A stretch of 64,000 bases of DNA from NCBI GenBank assembly GCA_946408025.1, contig CAMJQJ010000002.1, positions 1-64,000 on the forward strand. Direction: 5' to 3'. Every line of letters begins with the position of its first letter. Within the stretch, counting starts at the first letter, position 1. Source of the DNA: an uncultured Faecalitalea sp. (GTDB lineage Bacteria; Bacillota_I; Bacilli_A; Erysipelotrichales; Erysipelotrichaceae). Position numbers and translations under genes: made by a program. The notes under the pieces were generated by a model, which was not told where the DNA came from, ran no database searches, and worked only from the letters and a program-made list of their open reading frames with translations. This document shows, one piece after another, positions 18,054 to 29,021 of this stretch.

Positions 18054-19013
18054 ATGAACAACACAATTGTATTCGCATTATCATCAAGCGTAGGACTCGC
18101 AAAAGAAATTTGTAAGGAATTAAATTTACCATTAGGAAAATGTGAAGTAAAACATTTTGCTGATGGTGAAATCTTAGTTGAATTAGGAGAATCTGTACGA
18201 GGAAAGCATGTGTATTTTGTACAGAGCACAAACAAACCAGTTAATGAAAACTTAATGGAATTATTGATTGGTATCGATGCATGTAAACGTGCCAGTGCTG
18301 CAACCGTTAACTGTATCATTCCTTATTATGGATATGCTCGTCAGGATCGTAAGGCAAAACCTCGTCAGCCAATTACTTCTAAACTAGTCGCAAATCTATT
18401 AGAAAGCGCTGGGGCAAACCGCGTTGTAACGATGGATCTCCATGCAACTCAGATTCAGGGATATTTTGATATTCCAACAGATGATATCACATCTCTAGGT
18501 TTGATTGCGGATTACTTCAAACATAAAGAAGACCTAAATATAGAAGATATCGTTGTAGTATCTCCAGACCATGGTGGAACTGTACGTGCTCGTAATTTAG
18601 CGGAAAGTTTAAATGCTCCTGTTGCAATCATTGACAAACGTCGTCCTAAACCAAATGTTGCGGTTGCGATGAACTTACTTGGAGATGTAAATGGAAAAGT
18701 AGCGGTCATTATTGATGATATGGTTGATACAGCTGGTACTTTAGTATCTGGTATCGACATGTTAAAGGCAAAAGGGGCAACAGCAGTTTATGCTTGTTGT
18801 ACACACGGTATTCTTTCAGGGCCTGCAATTGAGCGCTTGAAAAATGCTGGGCTTGCCGGATTTATTTGTACGAATACAATTGATCAGACAGAAAAACAAA
18901 AAGAATACCCAGAAATGGTTGTTCTTTCAGTAGCACCATTGATTGCAGCTGTGATCAGTGCGGTAGAACATAATTCTTCAATGTCTGATGCATTATCACA
19001 TGCTTTTGAATAA
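18054..19013 (+). CDS. prs: Ribose-phosphate pyrophosphokinase
   Basis: DLHATQIQGYF, VIIDDMVDTAGTL. Confidence 0.98.
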   Translation: MNNTIVFALSSSVGLAKEICKELNLPLGKCEVKHFADGEILVELGESVRGKHVYFVQSTNKPVNENLMELLIGIDACKRASAATVNCIIPYYGYARQDRKAKPRQPITSKLVANLLESAGANRVVTMDLHATQIQGYFDIPTDDITSLGLIADYFKHKEDLNIEDIVVVSPDHGGTVRARNLAESLNAPVAIIDKRRPKPNVAVAMNLLGDVNGKVAVIIDDMVDTAGTLVSGIDMLKAKGATAVYACCTHGILSGPAIERLKNAGLAGFICTNTIDQTEKQKEYPEMVVLSVAPLIAAVISAVEHNSSMSDALSHAFE

Positions 19014-19019
19014 AATAAT

Positions 19020-19376
19020 ATGAAAACACTATTTATTGGATATCCAAAATGCACGACATGCAAGAAAGCATACGCTGCTCTTTGCGATTTAGGGATTGAA
19101 GCAGAATATAGAAATATCAAAGAAGACAATCCATCAAAAGAAGAAATTCAAGGTTGGATTGATCAAGGTGTTTCTATTGACAAGTTATTCAATACCAGCG
19201 GAATGCTTTATCGCGAATTAAATGTAAAAGAAAAACGCAAGACTTACACCCAGGAGCAGTTAATTGAATTGCTGGCTTCAGATGGGATGTTGGTCAAGCG
19301 TCCGATCGTTATTCAAGAGGATAAGATCATTATTGGTAATAAACCAAATGATTATACTTCTTTGAACAAAGATTGA
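19020..19376 (+). CDS. Spx/MgsR/ArsC-like thioredoxin-fold protein
   Basis: CTTCKKAYAAL redox motif, FNTSGMLYRELN, KRPIVI. Confidence 0.88.
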   Translation: MKTLFIGYPKCTTCKKAYAALCDLGIEAEYRNIKEDNPSKEEIQGWIDQGVSIDKLFNTSGMLYRELNVKEKRKTYTQEQLIELLASDGMLVKRPIVIQEDKIIIGNKPNDYTSLNKD

Positions 19377-20107
19377 AAGTTATCAGAAATCTGTGTACAT
19401 AGAGTTTCAACATCGATCTCTTTTAGTTCACAGATTTTTTTTGTCGTGAATTCAACATATTTTGGTTCATTTGTCTTACCACGATAAGGAACTGGTGTTA
19501 AATAAGGTGAATCTGTTTCTGTCAAAATTCTGTCTAAAGGACAAAATGTTGCGCATTCAACACCTTGACGATTGTTTTTAAATGTAATTGGACCCGCAAA
19601 AGATATATAGGCCCCCATTTTTAAACATTCATTCATAGTTTCTTTGCTTCCGGAAAAACAATGGAAGATGATTTTGGTCTTTGCGTGATCTCTTAAGATA
19701 TCCAGGCAGTCTTTTGTTGCTTCTCGCATATGGATGGATATAGGAAGATTGGCTCGATTGGCCATTTGGATTTGTCTGATAAAAAGCTCTTTTTGTTCGT
19801 CGATAAATGATTTATCCCAGTAATAATCCAAACCAATTTCACCTAGACAATCTATCTGATTTGAATCAATTGCCTTTTGTAAGATCTGTATGTGTTTTTC
19901 AGTAATGTCTTTGGCATCTTGAGGGAACCATCCAAAGGCGATTTTAAAATGAGGATGTGTTTCTTTAAGTGCTAATGCTCTTTTGAATTCTATTTCGTTT
20001 GTACACATGATCATGCAATTGGATATTTCGCGCATGTTTTCTAAAACTTCATTGATTCTTTCATATAATCGATCTTCTGTGATATGACAATGGCTATCTG
20101 TATACAT
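19352..20107 (-). CDS. tatD: TatD family metal-dependent hydrolase
   Basis: [35 protein letters not shown]. Confidence 0.95.
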   Translation of the reverse strand: MYTDSHCHITEDRLYERINEVLENMREISNCMIMCTNEIEFKRALALKETHPHFKIAFGWFPQDAKDITEKHIQILQKAIDSNQIDCLGEIGLDYYWDKSFIDEQKELFIRQIQMANRANLPISIHMREATKDCLDILRDHAKTKIIFHCFSGSKETMNECLKMGAYISFAGPITFKNNRQGVECATFCPLDRILTETDSPYLTPVPYRGKTNEPKYVEFTTKKICELKEIDVETLCTQISDNFQSLFKEV

Positions 20108-20203
20108 ATAGTAAATACCTCCTGGTCTAAAAAATATATAAACATAATTTTTTTATCTTTTCAATCTATGATAAAATATCGAAGACATAGAAAGGAAATT
20201 AAA

Positions 20204-20911
20204 ATGAAATTCTATACAAAAATTGCCAGTGCTCTAGTATTGAGCTTAGCTTTGGTGGGCTGCTCAAGTACGCAGAGCGAACCACAATCAGAAGATATAA
20301 CTGATGAAACAACACAAATTCCTGAATTAGATACCTTGATTCAGTTTCAAGATTCATATCCAGATGATATGCAGGTTGCGATTATGAATACAGATCAGGG
20401 AGAAATTGATTTTGTCTTATTTGCAGATCAGGCACCAAAAGCTGTAGAAAATTTTGTGACCCATGCTAAAGAAGGATATTATAATGGAGTTACGTTTCAT
20501 CGTGTCATTGACGATTTTATGATTCAGACGGGAGATCCAACAGGTACTGGTTCTGGTGGAGAGAGCATTTGGGGCGAACCTTTTGAAGATGAATTCAGTT
20601 ATGAATTATATAATTTCAGAGGAGCGGTATCTATGGCAAATTCTGGTGAAGATACTAACGGAAGTCAATTCTTTATTGTTCAGGCTGATACTGTAGAACA
20701 GGAGCTGAATGGATGGCCTACGCTGGCAGAAGAGAAATATCATGAAGTTGGCGGAACACCATGGTTGGATCAAGTTCATACGGTATTTGGACAAGTGATT
20801 TCAGGGATGGATGTTGTAGATGCGATTGCTGATTTAGAGGATACGGATATTACAGCTGTAATCAACACAATTGAGATCATTACTTATAAAGAATATAAGG
20901 AAACGCATTAA
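20204..20911 (+). CDS. Cyclophilin-type peptidylprolyl isomerase lipoprotein
   Basis: Lipobox [38 protein letters not shown]. Confidence 0.95.
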   Translation: MKFYTKIASALVLSLALVGCSSTQSEPQSEDITDETTQIPELDTLIQFQDSYPDDMQVAIMNTDQGEIDFVLFADQAPKAVENFVTHAKEGYYNGVTFHRVIDDFMIQTGDPTGTGSGGESIWGEPFEDEFSYELYNFRGAVSMANSGEDTNGSQFFIVQADTVEQELNGWPTLAEEKYHEVGGTPWLDQVHTVFGQVISGMDVVDAIADLEDTDITAVINTIEIITYKEYKETH

Positions 20912-20913
20912 GT

Positions 20914-20949
20914 AAAAAAACATGTCTGATTTAAACAGACATGTTTTTT
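20914..20949. terminator. Bidirectional intrinsic terminator
   Basis: AAAAAACATGTCTG-atttaaa-CAGACATGTTTTTT. Confidence 0.85.
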
Positions 20950-22579
20950 AGATTCCTTTTTTTAAGTAACGCAATATGAGTTTTGGCCCAAAGATATACA
21001 TGATAATTATAATTAGGATAAAAATGATAGAAACAAAAATTGTATAATAAATTAAGTGATTAAAAATATTGAATAAAAAGAATGGGGCACAAACGACGAC
21101 GATGATTGCCCAGCTAGCTAAAAATTCAAATACAACATTTAAGTTGTTTTTGATTGCACTTGTTTCATCTTCCCAATTGGTTTTTGGATGAATGCCATCG
21201 ATAAGAAGGGCTAGAAAATTAACTAATAAACTTGCTAACAAAGTGCCGAAAAGATATGCGATGTCATAGTATATTGGATAGGTCAAAAACATATGAACAG
21301 GAATCAGTAATAAGATACATGATAATACTGAAAAAAAGATGCCTAGAGATACTTTTGCTGCTAGTTGTTTAGAGAAATCAAAAGGAATATATAACATAAA
21401 AGATATATTTTTTCCCTCTCTTGAAAAAGCTGTGGCGCTGATTCCATTTAAGGAGCCAAAGAAAAAGCCAATGATCAGACCACCTAGATAGAGCCATAAT
21501 GGTAAATTGATGAATTGAGTGATCTCAATAGACGCTAAAGCGGTTTTTGCATCATTTATTTCTGGGAATGCCATAAATACTACGATCATAATGATTGGTG
21601 CTACCAGCCCAGATAAAACACAGTTAGAAAAATAGGCTGGAGTACGCATTAACTTATAAAAATCTATTTTCAAATAGCTGAAAAACGGATTTGTTTGACG
21701 AATTGTTTTAAGTTTCTTATTACGTTTAGAAACAGATCCTTTGGCATTGGTAGCTGAAATTAAATATAAGTATTTGGAACATAAATAGAAAAGGCCACCG
21801 GTAATACAAATGATTACAAGATGAAGGGCAAGGTCGATGATTGATATATTTACAATAGCTCTTGTCGCAAAAGGTATATTGAAGAACAATTGTGTTAAAA
21901 ACGATAGCGTTTCTGGATTCTTTTGTAGCATTGACAGTAAGATGGCAGGATCTTCAACGGATGTGCCACTGACCAAACCGGAGGCAGCTCCAATACCAAC
22001 CGCAATTATGATTGAGATAACACCTGTAATTAAGTTGAAGCGGTCTTTATTTTTGAAAAAGGGAATAAATCGGAAAACAATGATCCAAAAAATGCCGACA
22101 ATAAAGGCAGGTGCCAAAGTAACAAAAGGTAGCTGAATGATAAAAGCTAATATTTGTACAATGTTTGCTCCAGCTATGATATAAGCGGCCAACATCGGGA
22201 TTGTGACAAAAAGACTAGTTAAGAATAATGAGATATAAACAATGATAAATTTTGCAAAAATAATCATTGTAGGAGATACAGGTAGTACTAAAAGATGGTT
22301 TAGATCATTAGAGAAGTAGAATACGGAAGGAAACATAAACAATGCGATCCAGAGAACTAGAAATCCTGTAATACTAAATCCAAGCTGCAGAATCATTAGG
22401 TCTAGGTTCAATGTGGAAAAAGCAGAATGAAAAAACATATAGAACATAGCTAATGAAGGTAAAATACATAGAAAAACAAAGAACCCAACGAGTAAAGATT
22501 GTTTACCTTTTTTGGAATGGATATCAATTTTATAGTTGGCTTTAAATAGTAGTTTTGTCAATGTAAAAAGATCATGCAT
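20948..22579 (-). CDS. ABC transporter permease (ABC-2-like)
   Basis: Multiple TM segments; overlaps ABC ATPase gene. Confidence 0.85.
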   Translation of the reverse strand: MHDLFTLTKLLFKANYKIDIHSKKGKQSLLVGFFVFLCILPSLAMFYMFFHSAFSTLNLDLMILQLGFSITGFLVLWIALFMFPSVFYFSNDLNHLLVLPVSPTMIIFAKFIIVYISLFLTSLFVTIPMLAAYIIAGANIVQILAFIIQLPFVTLAPAFIVGIFWIIVFRFIPFFKNKDRFNLITGVISIIIAVGIGAASGLVSGTSVEDPAILLSMLQKNPETLSFLTQLFFNIPFATRAIVNISIIDLALHLVIICITGGLFYLCSKYLYLISATNAKGSVSKRNKKLKTIRQTNPFFSYLKIDFYKLMRTPAYFSNCVLSGLVAPIIMIVVFMAFPEINDAKTALASIEITQFINLPLWLYLGGLIIGFFFGSLNGISATAFSREGKNISFMLYIPFDFSKQLAAKVSLGIFFSVLSCILLLIPVHMFLTYPIYYDIAYLFGTLLASLLVNFLALLIDGIHPKTNWEDETSAIKNNLNVVFEFLASWAIIVVVCAPFFLFNIFNHLIYYTIFVSIIFILIIIIMYIFGPKLILRYLKKGI

Positions 22580-23294
22580 GTTTTGTAACCTCTAGGAAGA
22601 CGTCTTCTAAACTTTCTTTTTCTGGGTATTGTGCTTTTAAATCTTCAAGCGTGCCATCATAACGAATCTTTCCGTGATCGATGATAATTATTTTGTCACA
22701 CAGTCTTTCTGCGACCTCTAGAACATGGGTCGAGAAGATAACTGTATTTCCTTGATGGGCGTGCTCTTTCATTTTTTCTTTTAATAAATAAGAGCTGGCA
22801 GGATCTAGACCTGTCATTGGTTCATCTAAGATCCAAATATTTGGATCTATTACCAATGTTGCGATTAAGATAGCTTTTTGCCGCATACCATGAGAATAGC
22901 TGGACATACGATCGTTTAAAGCATCTTTGATTTCAAATTCTTCAGCTAGTGTTTTAATACGAGCATCTCGTGTAGCGGTGTCAATGTGGTAGATGTCTGC
23001 CATGAAATTAATATATTCAAGGCCAGATAAACGTAAGAATAAGTCAGGATTGTCTGGGACAAGACCGAATTCTCTTTTTGCGTTGATTGGATCTTTAGAA
23101 ATATCTTTCCCATTTAGTTTTATGCTTCCGCTATCAGGCTGTAAAACGCCGGTCATCATATGAATGGAAGTCGTTTTGCCAGCCCCGTTTGGGCCAATAA
23201 AGCCAGTTATGCACCCAGTTGGAATCGTAACCGTGATGTCATCAACTGCTTTTTTAGTTCCAAACGTTTTTGATACGTGATTGATTTCTATCAT
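22572..23294 (-). CDS. ABC transporter ATP-binding protein
   Basis: GPNGAGKTTSIHMMTG, SYSHGMRQKAILIATLV, ILDEPMTGLDP. Confidence 0.95.
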   Translation of the reverse strand: MIEINHVSKTFGTKKAVDDITVTIPTGCITGFIGPNGAGKTTSIHMMTGVLQPDSGSIKLNGKDISKDPINAKREFGLVPDNPDLFLRLSGLEYINFMADIYHIDTATRDARIKTLAEEFEIKDALNDRMSSYSHGMRQKAILIATLVIDPNIWILDEPMTGLDPASSYLLKEKMKEHAHQGNTVIFSTHVLEVAERLCDKIIIIDHGKIRYDGTLEDLKAQYPEKESLEDVFLEVTKHA

Positions 23295-23414
23295 AAAAAA
23301 ACCTCCCGCCTGGTAAAAACCAGTTGCTTTATGAAACCATAATATCATATTTAAGAAAACTAAAATATAATATAAGTTCATTTTAGCTCGGGAGGGTGGA
23401 TATAATTGTCAAGA

Positions 23415-24326
23415 TTAATCAATAAAATGATTCCACATAGGTTCTTGAATAAGTTCAAAGGCCTGACTTGCGTTACGAACATCTTCTTTGACCCACTTGG
23501 AGAATAGTTTGTAATTGTTCAAACGGGCTAAAATTGTCCCTTGATTACGTGGAATATCAAACGGGAATAATTTTTCGATTCTTTCATCCATTGAAACAAT
23601 AAAGGAAATAGCTTCGTTGCGGATTGCCAGATACCGCAATAAATCCAAGATTGCATTAACATCCAGGTAAAGCATAACATCAATTTTGACGTGGTTATTT
23701 AAAACTTTATAAATTGCAAATCCGTGGGGTTGATCGTTATGCATCATGATGGCTACTTTCTTTTTGCAGTCTAGAGCATAATGAATTTGATCTTCAAAGT
23801 CTTCTTTTGAAAGAATGATACTTCCATCAAAATGAGACATAAATTCAAGATACAGTGGATAAAGGTCCATATTTGGATGATAAAAACGAATGTTTTTATC
23901 GTTGCCTTGATTACATTTATCCGATGGGATCCAGTAGTATTTTGTTTTTGAAATACAAGAAAAACTACGATTTTCAAAAAGTTTTGGAAAATTTGTATAG
24001 ACCATTGTCAATAATTCATTATAGCTGGATTGTTCCAAAAAAGCCTCTAACAACTGTCCAAATTGATCGCGTTGACGATAATCAGGCAGTGTAGCTGCCA
24101 GTGATATTGTTGCTACGGCAATCTTTTGGTGTTTGAAAGATAGAATCCTTCGTTTGGTTTGAAGACAAGAAGTCAAACGGCCATCCTGCCAATAACAAAA
24201 CATCGTTTCAGGTTTGAACTCATGTTTCATCCATGCCTGAATCTGCTCGTCATTCATATTTAACATTGATTTTTTTAACAGCTTTTGAATTTCATCGTAG
24301 TAGCCGATTGCGTTTTGACAAATCAT
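23415..24326 (-). CDS. GNAT family N-acetyltransferase (Eis-like)
   Basis: N-terminal GNAT-type sequence SLAATLPDYRQRDQFGQLLEAFLEQS; length and layout Eis-like. Confidence 0.7.
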   Translation of the reverse strand: MICQNAIGYYDEIQKLLKKSMLNMNDEQIQAWMKHEFKPETMFCYWQDGRLTSCLQTKRRILSFKHQKIAVATISLAATLPDYRQRDQFGQLLEAFLEQSSYNELLTMVYTNFPKLFENRSFSCISKTKYYWIPSDKCNQGNDKNIRFYHPNMDLYPLYLEFMSHFDGSIILSKEDFEDQIHYALDCKKKVAIMMHNDQPHGFAIYKVLNNHVKIDVMLYLDVNAILDLLRYLAIRNEAISFIVSMDERIEKLFPFDIPRNQGTILARLNNYKLFSKWVKEDVRNASQAFELIQEPMWNHFID

Positions 24327-24604
24327 TGTGTATCTCCATCATCTTCACGTTCTGTGTATTCGACATCAATTGCATCGTGTTTGGATGGGTTGGAATAGGT
24401 GTAATCCGTTTGATCGTGAGTGTCTTCATAATATGTATTATCTTCATAGTTATTATGATGCTTGCGTCCCTGAAATATACTTCTTAATAAACCTAAGATC
24501 AAAAAGAAAAGTAGGATCGGAGCCAAAAAAGGTAGAATATATCCGATAAAAATAAAAATTATCAATACGACAATAAAATAAAAGAATAGATTCATGATGA
24601 TCAC
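24323..24604 (-). CDS. Small membrane protein with Asp/Glu/Tyr-rich tail
   Basis: Hydrophobic N-terminus then acidic tail; 4-bp overlap with GNAT gene. Confidence 0.6.
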   Translation of the reverse strand: MIIMNLFFYFIVVLIIFIFIGYILPFLAPILLFFLILGLLRSIFQGRKHHNNYEDNTYYEDTHDQTDYTYSNPSKHDAIDVEYTEREDDGDTQ

Positions 24605-24634
24605 CTCTTAAAGTATAACATAAGAATATCTAGG

Positions 24635-25234
24635 CTAGATGACTTTTTCCATAGATCGTTTGTCGATCCATTTGGGTTCAATCATTCCACCTGAGATTTC
24701 TTTTAAATCTTTGGAAATATCTTCTGTGCTTAAATAATGATAAATCACGTTTTCGGCATAATCTTTTAAACTGATATGAATTCCGTGCGTGGCAAAGTAA
24801 TGGTCCAATTTACCAATGAGTGAGTAATTAAACTCAATTTCATATTCATCAAACATCGTTTCTTCGACTAGTATGCTTTTATCCAAGGCTTCACTGACGC
24901 TGGAAGAATAGGCTCTGACCAATCCACCAGTTCCTAATTTAATGCCGCCAAAATAACGTACTACTACAACCAGGATATCTTGCATATCTTTTTGCATCAA
25001 AACATTTAGCATAGGATGACCAGCGGTTTGACTTGGTTCACCATCATCGTTAGAGCGCATGATAGAACCGATGATCATTGCGGTACAATGGTGTGTAGCG
25101 TTAGGGTGCAATTTTTTGATTTGACGAATATACTCTTTTGCCTCTTCCTCATCGCTTGTACGATGAAGGTAGGTGATGAATTTACTTTTTTTGATTTCTA
25201 TAGTGTTTTCAATATCAAATTGTATTTTCGGCAT
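24635..25234 (-). CDS. YigZ/IMPACT family protein
   Basis: KKSKFITYL, NDDGEPSQTAGHPML, VVRYFGGIKLGTGGLVRAYSSS. Confidence 0.95.
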   Translation of the reverse strand: MPKIQFDIENTIEIKKSKFITYLHRTSDEEEAKEYIRQIKKLHPNATHHCTAMIIGSIMRSNDDGEPSQTAGHPMLNVLMQKDMQDILVVVVRYFGGIKLGTGGLVRAYSSSVSEALDKSILVEETMFDEYEIEFNYSLIGKLDHYFATHGIHISLKDYAENVIYHYLSTEDISKDLKEISGGMIEPKWIDKRSMEKVI

Positions 25235-25320
25235 AGCTAAATCCTAGCTAATTTTTTTAGTTTCGTCAATCAATGTAATATTTCTTTGCCTTTTTAATTA
25301 ATCTTTCGTATAGTTGAGAT

Positions 25321-25872
25321 ATGAATATATTAAATTGGATAACAACTCTTGATATAGCTATTAATTACTGGATCCAGGAAAATTTAAGAAATGATTTTCT
25401 GACAGGATTTTTTACTTTTATTAGTTCTTTATCAAATTATGGATGGTTTTGGATATTGATCATCATTATTTTATTGATCAATAAAAAAACAAGAAAAATC
25501 GGCCTTATAGCGCTGCTATCTTTTTGTGTATGTGCATTGGTCGTTAATGTCTTTATGAAACCACTTTTTATGCGAACCAGGCCGTATGATTTAGTGGATT
25601 ATTTAATTTATATAGGACATAAGCCTTGGGATTATTCTTTTCCATCGGGTCATACTTCGGCTGCTTTTTCGGTTGCTTTGATATGTTTTTGGCAGTTGGA
25701 CAAAAAATACAGCTGGATTTTCGTGTTGATTGCGGCATTGATTGGATTTTCAAGAATATATTTAGGGGTTCATTATCCAAGTGATGTTTTAGGAGGTTTT
25801 TTAGTCGCCTTGATCATAAGTTATATCGTAAATAAGAACGGAAGTGAATATTATGGACATAATAGGAATTGA
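25321..25872 (+). CDS. PAP2 family phosphatase
   Basis: FPSGHTSAAFS, RIYLGVHYPSDVLGG. Confidence 0.93.
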   Translation: MNILNWITTLDIAINYWIQENLRNDFLTGFFTFISSLSNYGWFWILIIIILLINKKTRKIGLIALLSFCVCALVVNVFMKPLFMRTRPYDLVDYLIYIGHKPWDYSFPSGHTSAAFSVALICFWQLDKKYSWIFVLIAALIGFSRIYLGVHYPSDVLGGFLVALIISYIVNKNGSEYYGHNRN

Positions 25873-26357
25873 TCTAGGAACGACAAACAGTTTTTGTGTA
25901 ACGTATAGAGGTAATAAAGTAGAACTAATTCTCAATGCCTTCAACGAATTTTTGACTCCAAGTGCTGTCTGGATCAAAGATGATGAAGTGATCGTAGGAA
26001 AAATTGCCAGACAGAGACTTGTTAGTGATCCCGCACATACAGCTAGTCTTTTTAAACGTGCGATGGGTACAAATAAGCTTTACGAATTAGATAATAAAAT
26101 TTACCCCATCACAGCTTTCAAGCTTTGTAGTAAAACAATTGATCCATGATGCCGAACTATATGATACGGAAACAAAGACTGGTGTAAATTTAGAATATGA
26201 CGATGTAGTATTGGTTCAAAGAAAAGAAAAAACAACTTATTATTTAGGGCTAAATCAAGATGGAACATGGTATTTAAGCGATCCACAAGGAAATGTCCTT
26301 GAACAACTTGAAGAAGCACCTTCATTGTCAAATGATCTTGAAGTGGTAGAATACTAG
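25853..26357 (+). pseudogene. Hsp70/DnaK-like gene: frameshifted and internally truncated
   Basis: Frame 1 MDIIGIDLGTTNSFCV...LDNKI stops at 26150; in the frame of ORF 26139-26357 the overlap reads FTPSQLSSFVVKQLIHDAELYD; one A too many in 26096-26099 explains the shift; most of the Hsp70 body is absent. Confidence 0.85.
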
Positions 26358-26375
26358 AAAACAGGAGGAAAAAAC

Positions 26376-27602
26376 ATGAGAGATATTGAAATGTTTTCTA
26401 TTATAGATAAGGAAGCACAAAGGCAAAAACAAAATGTAGAGTTGATTGCAAGTGAAAACTTTGTCTCAAAAGAAGTAAGAGAAGCGCAGGGAAGTGTTTT
26501 AACTAATAAATATGCAGAAGGGTATCCAGGTAAACGATATTATGGTGGATGTATTTACGTGGATCAGGCTGAAAATTTGACACGCCAGCGAGCTAAAGAA
26601 CTATTTAAGGCAGAGCATGTGAATGTACAGCCTCATTCAGGTTCACAGGCCAACATGGCTGTTTATAATACCTTGTTGCAGCCAGGGGATGTTGTGCTGG
26701 GTATGGACCTAGCTGCTGGTGGACATCTGACACATGGACATCCTTTGAACTTTTCAGGTACGCTTTATAATTTTGTTGCATATAATGTAGATCGTGAAAC
26801 AGAATTGATTGATTATGACGCTCTTGAAGAACTGGCAATCAAAACACAACCTAAGTTGATCGTGGCTGGAGCAAGTGCTTATCCAAGAATCATCGATTTT
26901 AAAAGATTTAGTGAGATTGCCAAGAAAGTGAATGCTTATTTAATGGTAGATATGGCTCATATTGCAGGATTGGTGGCAACTGGTCTTCATCCAAGTCCAA
27001 TTCCATATGCTGATTTTGTAACTACAACAACCCATAAGACACTTCGTGGTCCTCGTGGAGGAATGGTTTTCTGTAAAGAAGAGTTTGCCAAAAAATTAGA
27101 CTCAAAAGTATTCCCGGGAATGCAGGGAGGCCCTTTAGAACATGTAATAGCAGCTAAAGGCGTTTGTTTATATGAGGCTGGTCAGCCTGAATTTAAATCA
27201 TACATGGAACAGACATTAAAAAATGTGCAAGTGATGTGTAAAGGATTTAAAGAAGCTGGTTTCCGTCTTGTTTCAGGTGGCAGTGATAATCACTTGTTGT
27301 TAGTGGATGTATTAGGCAGCATAGGTATGACTGGAAAAGAAGCAGAAAGATTATTGGATGTTGCTGGAATTACCTGCAACAAGAACACAATCCCATATGA
27401 TACGCAAAAGCCATTTATCACATCTGGAATTCGTTTAGGTGCAGCGGCTATGACCACAAGAGGATTTAAAGAAAAAGAATTTGAAAAAGTGACAGATCTT
27501 ATGATACAGGTCTTAAAATCAAAAGATGAGAAGTTTGCTGGTAAGATAAGAGAAGAGGTATTGAAACTCACTCAGGATCATCTAGCGGAGGCAATATTTT
27601 GA
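26376..27602 (+). CDS. glyA: Serine hydroxymethyltransferase
   Basis: [24 protein letters not shown]. Confidence 0.98.
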   Translation: MRDIEMFSIIDKEAQRQKQNVELIASENFVSKEVREAQGSVLTNKYAEGYPGKRYYGGCIYVDQAENLTRQRAKELFKAEHVNVQPHSGSQANMAVYNTLLQPGDVVLGMDLAAGGHLTHGHPLNFSGTLYNFVAYNVDRETELIDYDALEELAIKTQPKLIVAGASAYPRIIDFKRFSEIAKKVNAYLMVDMAHIAGLVATGLHPSPIPYADFVTTTTHKTLRGPRGGMVFCKEEFAKKLDSKVFPGMQGGPLEHVIAAKGVCLYEAGQPEFKSYMEQTLKNVQVMCKGFKEAGFRLVSGGSDNHLLLVDVLGSIGMTGKEAERLLDVAGITCNKNTIPYDTQKPFITSGIRLGAAAMTTRGFKEKEFEKVTDLMIQVLKSKDEKFAGKIREEVLKLTQDHLAEAIF

Positions 27603-28072
27603 TTAAGATCATTGCCATCGGCAAGAACAAGGATAAAGCTCTAAAGCTACAGGAGGCTGAATATTTAAAAAGATTGTCGGCTTTCTGCAAATGTGAAGTA
27701 ATTGAAGTAAAAGATGAACCTAATGAACACGCTCAGCGTGAAAAAGAGGCACAGATCATTAAAGATAAAGAAGCTTCTAGAGTGTTGGAAAAAATCAAGG
27801 TCAATGATCTTGTTATCTTGTTAGATTTGCATGGTGAAATGTATACAAGCGAAAGTTTTGCGCAAAAACTGGATTCTTTGATGAGCACACAGTCAAACAT
27901 CGTGTTTGTAATTGCGGGATCTTTAGGGCCTTCGACCAGCTTGGTACAAAGAGCCAATTTGAGATGGAAATTATCAGACCTTACATTTACTCATTTAATG
28001 ACTCGTGTTTTGATTTTGGAACAGATTTATCGAGCTTTTATGATAAATAATAATCGTAACTATCACAAATAA
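27599..28072 (+). CDS. rlmH: 23S rRNA pseudouridine1915 methyltransferase
   Basis: [41 protein letters not shown]. Confidence 0.95.
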   Translation: MIKIIAIGKNKDKALKLQEAEYLKRLSAFCKCEVIEVKDEPNEHAQREKEAQIIKDKEASRVLEKIKVNDLVILLDLHGEMYTSESFAQKLDSLMSTQSNIVFVIAGSLGPSTSLVQRANLRWKLSDLTFTHLMTRVLILEQIYRAFMINNNRNYHK

Positions 28073-28198
28073 CAGGCATTATGCCTGTTTTTATATTAGA
28101 AAAACTTTACAACATGGCGAAATAATGCCCTTGTGAAAAAGAACCTGCGGCTATATAATATTTTCACTACAGTATTTAAAAACAACAAAGGGGAAAAT

Positions 28199-28885
28199 AT
28201 GAAGTTAGCTATAGTGTGTGATCATTTTGTATTTTTGAAAAAACTGTTACGGGTTATTGAGAAAAAGTATTCGATTGCCGATATAGATGTATTTGAAGAT
28301 TTGATAGGATATCAAAATTGTGGTCTTTATCATGATGCTTTATTAGCTGATATCGATACGATAGGATTAGAGGGTCTAAAATGTATAAATTCACATCCTC
28401 AGCCTTTTACGTATGTCGTTTATCTGGCAATGAATCGTAATTATATGGAAGATGCTTATGGTGTGAATGTTCTTGGCTATGTATTAAAGAATCAAATTGA
28501 AGACAAGATTTATCTGAAGCTGGAAAAAATAAGAAATTTGATGCAGATACATAAGATCTATGAGTTAAAGAGCGAGCGTCAATTGATTCGAGTTCCTGAA
28601 TGCAAGATGTTGTATTGTTATTTAGAGGATGGGTTTATGTATCTTGTATTGGAGCAGGATAAGAAGATTAGTCTTTCTTATCGGACTTTGATTGAGTTAA
28701 AAAATGTTCTATCTTCTCAATTTTGGCGTATTAATCGTAACTGTATCGTGAATAAAGATAAGATCATTTCGATTGATCATGCTAAACATGAAATAACACT
28801 GCTAAATGGTCAGAGTTTCCATGTTTCCAGAAGAGAATGGGTTCAGTTTAAAAAAACAAATCATATAACTCTTGACGAGCATTGA
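28199..28885 (+). CDS. LytTR-domain DNA-binding protein with divergent receiver-like N-terminus
   Basis: C-terminal SSQFWRINRNCIVNKDKIISIDHAKHEITLLNGQSFHVSRR LytTR signature; N-terminus weakly receiver-like. Confidence 0.88.
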   Translation: MKLAIVCDHFVFLKKLLRVIEKKYSIADIDVFEDLIGYQNCGLYHDALLADIDTIGLEGLKCINSHPQPFTYVVYLAMNRNYMEDAYGVNVLGYVLKNQIEDKIYLKLEKIRNLMQIHKIYELKSERQLIRVPECKMLYCYLEDGFMYLVLEQDKKISLSYRTLIELKNVLSSQFWRINRNCIVNKDKIISIDHAKHEITLLNGQSFHVSRREWVQFKKTNHITLDEH

Positions 28886-29021
28886 TGAATGCTCGTTTTA
28901 ATATTGATGAAATATGCAGATATAAGTGTTAAACTTTGATAAAATTGCTTGTGAAAAACTAGTCAATAAAAATGTGTAGTGTTATAATAAGTGTGCGTAA
29001 AAAACAATAGGAGGAATTTAA

